DNA from: Caldilineaceae bacterium
Lineage (GTDB): Bacteria; Chloroflexota; Anaerolineae; Caldilineales; Caldilineaceae
Assembly: GCA_012032975.1 (NCBI GenBank)
Contig: JAAUPU010000118.1
Span: 1 to 7,632, forward strand
Reading direction: 5' to 3'
Length of the DNA stretch: 7,632 nt
A program made the translations under genes and the position numbers. The notes beneath the pieces are model-generated. The model was given only the letters and a program-made list of their open reading frames with translations. It ran no database searches and was not told the DNA's origin. This document shows positions 6,284 to 7,632 of the stretch, one piece after another. Numbering within the stretch: position 1 is the first letter of the stretch; the number at the start of each line of letters is the position of its first letter.

Positions 6284-6921
6284 TTACCGCAGTTCGAATC
6301 CGACCAGGTAGCGCGCCGCACGCTCTGTGAACTCGACCACGGACGCATAGGAGATATAGCGCGGTTCGATGCCCGGGTTATTCTCAGGTGCGTCGTACCA
6401 GGTCAACACCCGTGTGCGCCACCGGTCGATCTCGCCCGCGTCGAGCAGATCGTCGATCTCCCTCGCTGTGGCCTGCTTCAATTTCTCCCACACCTGGTGG
6501 CGCACGGCATCCTCTCGAAGAGCCACAGATCAAGTTGGTCTGCCTCGCGGTAGTAGACTTGGGCGCGCGTTGTACTTTCAGCGACCTCTCCGTGGCGGTC
6601 GCAGAAAGGCAAGAAGATCTCCCGAAACCAGAGCCAGTCGGCCAACAGATGCGACGCATAGCCGGTCGCCAGCTCGCGCTGGTTTGGATGGACGAGGCAG
6701 TACGCGTCCATCCACGCAGAGACAGCGCGGTAATAATCGCGTGGGTCTGTCTCGGCCTGCGGCTTTTCCAAGAGGTGGGTGCGATCCTTGTCCGGGCGGG
6801 ATGTATTCGGGCGCATGTGGATCGCGTCCGGCGCAAGGCTGCCGAGCAGAAAGTCGGCCGACGGCTCCGCGCCATCGTGAAGCGCCACGGCAATCGCAAG
6901 ATGGACTATTGGCAATGGCAT
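6284..6921 (-). CDS. Zinc-dependent phospholipase C-like protein, with one frameshift
   Basis: The N-terminal part resembles small bacterial proteins of the zinc-dependent phospholipase C superfamily, often annotated only as hydrolase. It reads MPLPIVHLAIA, then FLLGSLAPDAIHMRP (24-38), DKDRTHL (44-50) and GYASHLLADWLWF (87-99). Residues H7, D32, H35, H49, H91 and D95 are in positions expected of metal ligands in such all-helical enzymes; this is inference. The true substrate is unknown. The first frame runs to about 6512, after which the frame ending in TAA at 6284 continues with EDAVRHQVWEKLKQATAREI. One missing base within GAGAGGATG (minus strand, near 6509-6517) joins them as LWLFEEDAVRHQVW and gives 212 residues. 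The ATG at 6921 has GAGG nine bases upstream. No signal peptide is seen. It is divergent from the glutamine synthetase-like gene and lies 129 bases upstream of the YlbE/AllG-like gene on the same strand. Confidence 0.65.
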
Positions 6922-7042
6922 CTGTTTTGTCCTCGATAGATAGTGATGCGGCGGGGTGGGGGATCGCCTTGTCTGGCCCCAGTGTACCATCGGCTGCGCC
7001 ATTTTCCGGCGCGACAAACAGTGTCGAAGATGGACAATTCGA

Positions 7043-7071
7043 TTGCCGAGAAAATTCCTCGGTGATACAAT
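7043..7071 (+). promoter_or_regulatory. Sigma70-like promoter with internal dyad, for the glutamine synthetase-like gene
   Basis: TTGCCG (7043-7048) and TACAAT (7066-7071) are separated by exactly 17 bases and match the consensus boxes at four and five positions. The start of transcription would fall near 7078, about 62 bases before the ATG. An inverted repeat, CCGAG-N7-CTCGG (7046-7062), covers most of the spacer and the end of the -35 box, a typical place for a repressor operator. No regulator gene is visible nearby. Confidence 0.65.
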
Positions 7072-7091
7072 GGCCACTCTGTAGCCTCCGC

Positions 7092-7115
7092 CCAAGCCAG
7101 TCCAAGCCAGTCCAA
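7092..7115 (+). repeat. Tandem 10-base repeat in the 5' leader of the glutamine synthetase-like gene
   Basis: CCAAGCCAGT occurs twice in a row (7092-7101, 7102-7111) and is followed by a partial third copy, CCAA. It lies between the predicted transcription start and the ribosome binding site. No function can be assigned. Confidence 0.75.
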
Positions 7116-7139
7116 AGAGAAGAGAGACGGAGCAAGCTC

Positions 7140-7632
7140 ATGGCAACAACACGCGGCATGTTGACGCTGGAGCAATTGGCGACCAGCGTCCAGGCGGGCG
7201 ATATCGACACGGTGCTGGTCGTTTTTACCGATCTCTATGGCCGATTCCTGGGCAAACGCTTCGACGCTGAATTCTTCCTCGAAGAGGTCGGCGGCCACGG
7301 CACCCACGGCTGCGACTACCTGCTGACGGTGGACATGGAGATGGAGCCGGTGCCGGGCTACACCTATGCCAACTGGGAACGGGGCTACGGAGATTTTCAT
7401 CTCGTGCCTGACCTGGCGACCCTGCGCGTGGCCGATTGGCTCGACCGCACGGCCATGGTCCAGTGCGATGTCGAGACGAGGCGAGCCAGGAACTTGTGCC
7501 CTTTTGCGCCGCGCACCTTGTTGCGCCGCCAACTGGAGCAATGCGCAGCCCTGGGCTACACGGCCAAGGCCGCATCCGAGTTGGAGTATTACATTTTTCG
7601 GGACTCGTATCGGCAGGCGGCCCAGGCAGGCT
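7140..7632 (+). CDS. Glutamine synthetase-family protein, N-terminal part (runs off window)
   Basis: Enzymes of this family ligate ammonia or an amine to the gamma-carboxyl of glutamate with ATP. The 164 visible codons cover the N-terminal beta-grasp domain and the beginning of the catalytic domain. Seen are TVLVVFTDLYGRFLGKRF (24-41), GCDYLLTVDMEMEPVPGY (57-74), GYGDFHLVPDLATLRV (82-97, the conserved G-D-x-x-L-x-P-D pattern) and PFAPRTLLRRQLEQ (121-134). The first metal-ligand strand follows, ASELEYYIF (145-153). The style resembles the GlnA-like / gamma-glutamyl-amine ligase branch more than classical GlnA, so the substrate may be an amine other than ammonia; the missing C-terminus would decide. 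ATG at 7140 follows GGAG by seven bases. Residues 113-120 (TRRARNLC) do not fit the family. Adding one G near 7475 and removing one T from 7502-7505 gives EDEASQELVPFAP, a compensating frameshift pair that leaves the rest in frame. Confidence 0.87.
   Translation, partial: MATTRGMLTLEQLATSVQAGDIDTVLVVFTDLYGRFLGKRFDAEFFLEEVGGHGTHGCDYLLTVDMEMEPVPGYTYANWERGYGDFHLVPDLATLRVADWLDRTAMVQCDVETRRARNLCPFAPRTLLRRQLEQCAALGYTAKAASELEYYIFRDSYRQAAQAG

Noticed and set aside
4844..6553. 569-codon open frame on the plus strand
   Set aside because: It lies antisense to the YlbE/AllG-like gene, is made of Arg/Asp/Gly/His-rich low-information sequence, and has no family motif. The opposite strand gives a clean, full-length protein with a ribosome binding site. 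It is a shadow frame of GC-rich coding DNA.

Overview
The window is a GC-rich, gene-dense bacterial chromosomal segment. Gene content and protein style (cas6-cas1-cas2 beside a type III-like CRISPR repeat, a YlbE/AllG-family protein, a zinc-dependent phospholipase-like protein, a glutamine synthetase-family gene) would fit an environmental bacterium such as a member of the Chloroflexota. That placement is an impression, not something the sequence proves. There are no RNA genes, insertion sequences or phage genes that I can see.

Layout from left to right. Bases 2-421 (+) hold the C-terminal part of an unnamed conserved-looking protein. Bases 503-1095 (+) hold a GNAT acetyltransferase split by one frameshift, closed by a small hairpin. 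Bases 1199-1390 are a very small CRISPR array: three repeats and two spacers, read on the minus strand. Behind a leader-like stretch of about 190 bases lies a compact minus-strand operon, cas6-cas1-cas2 (3717 to 1583), whose transcription runs towards the array. No interference (effector) gene is visible on either side, so within this window it is an adaptation-plus-crRNA-processing module only. Upstream of cas6 is a 240-base non-coding stretch full of CACGAA motifs in direct and inverted orientation.

Further right on the minus strand come a class I SAM-dependent methyltransferase (4798-3961, frameshifted), an inverted-repeat hairpin, an intact YlbE/AllG-like (DUF1116) protein (6154-4907) with a good ribosome binding site and a possible promoter, and a zinc-dependent phospholipase C-like protein (6921-6284, frameshifted). 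The last gene, divergent on the plus strand from 7140, is a glutamine synthetase-family protein that runs off the window. It is preceded by a good sigma70-like promoter with a dyad between the -35 and -10 boxes.

How the genes relate. Cas6 would cut the array transcript, and Cas1-Cas2 would insert new spacers at the leader-proximal repeat (1353-1390). The remaining genes look like independent metabolic or housekeeping units; YlbE/AllG and the glutamine synthetase-like gene both hint at nitrogen metabolism but are not in one operon.

A global caution: at least four genes are broken by one single-base indel each, the glutamine synthetase gene carries a compensating pair, and the CRISPR repeats differ only in G-run and T-run length. 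Most of these sites lie in short homopolymers, which points to sequence or assembly error rather than true gene decay.
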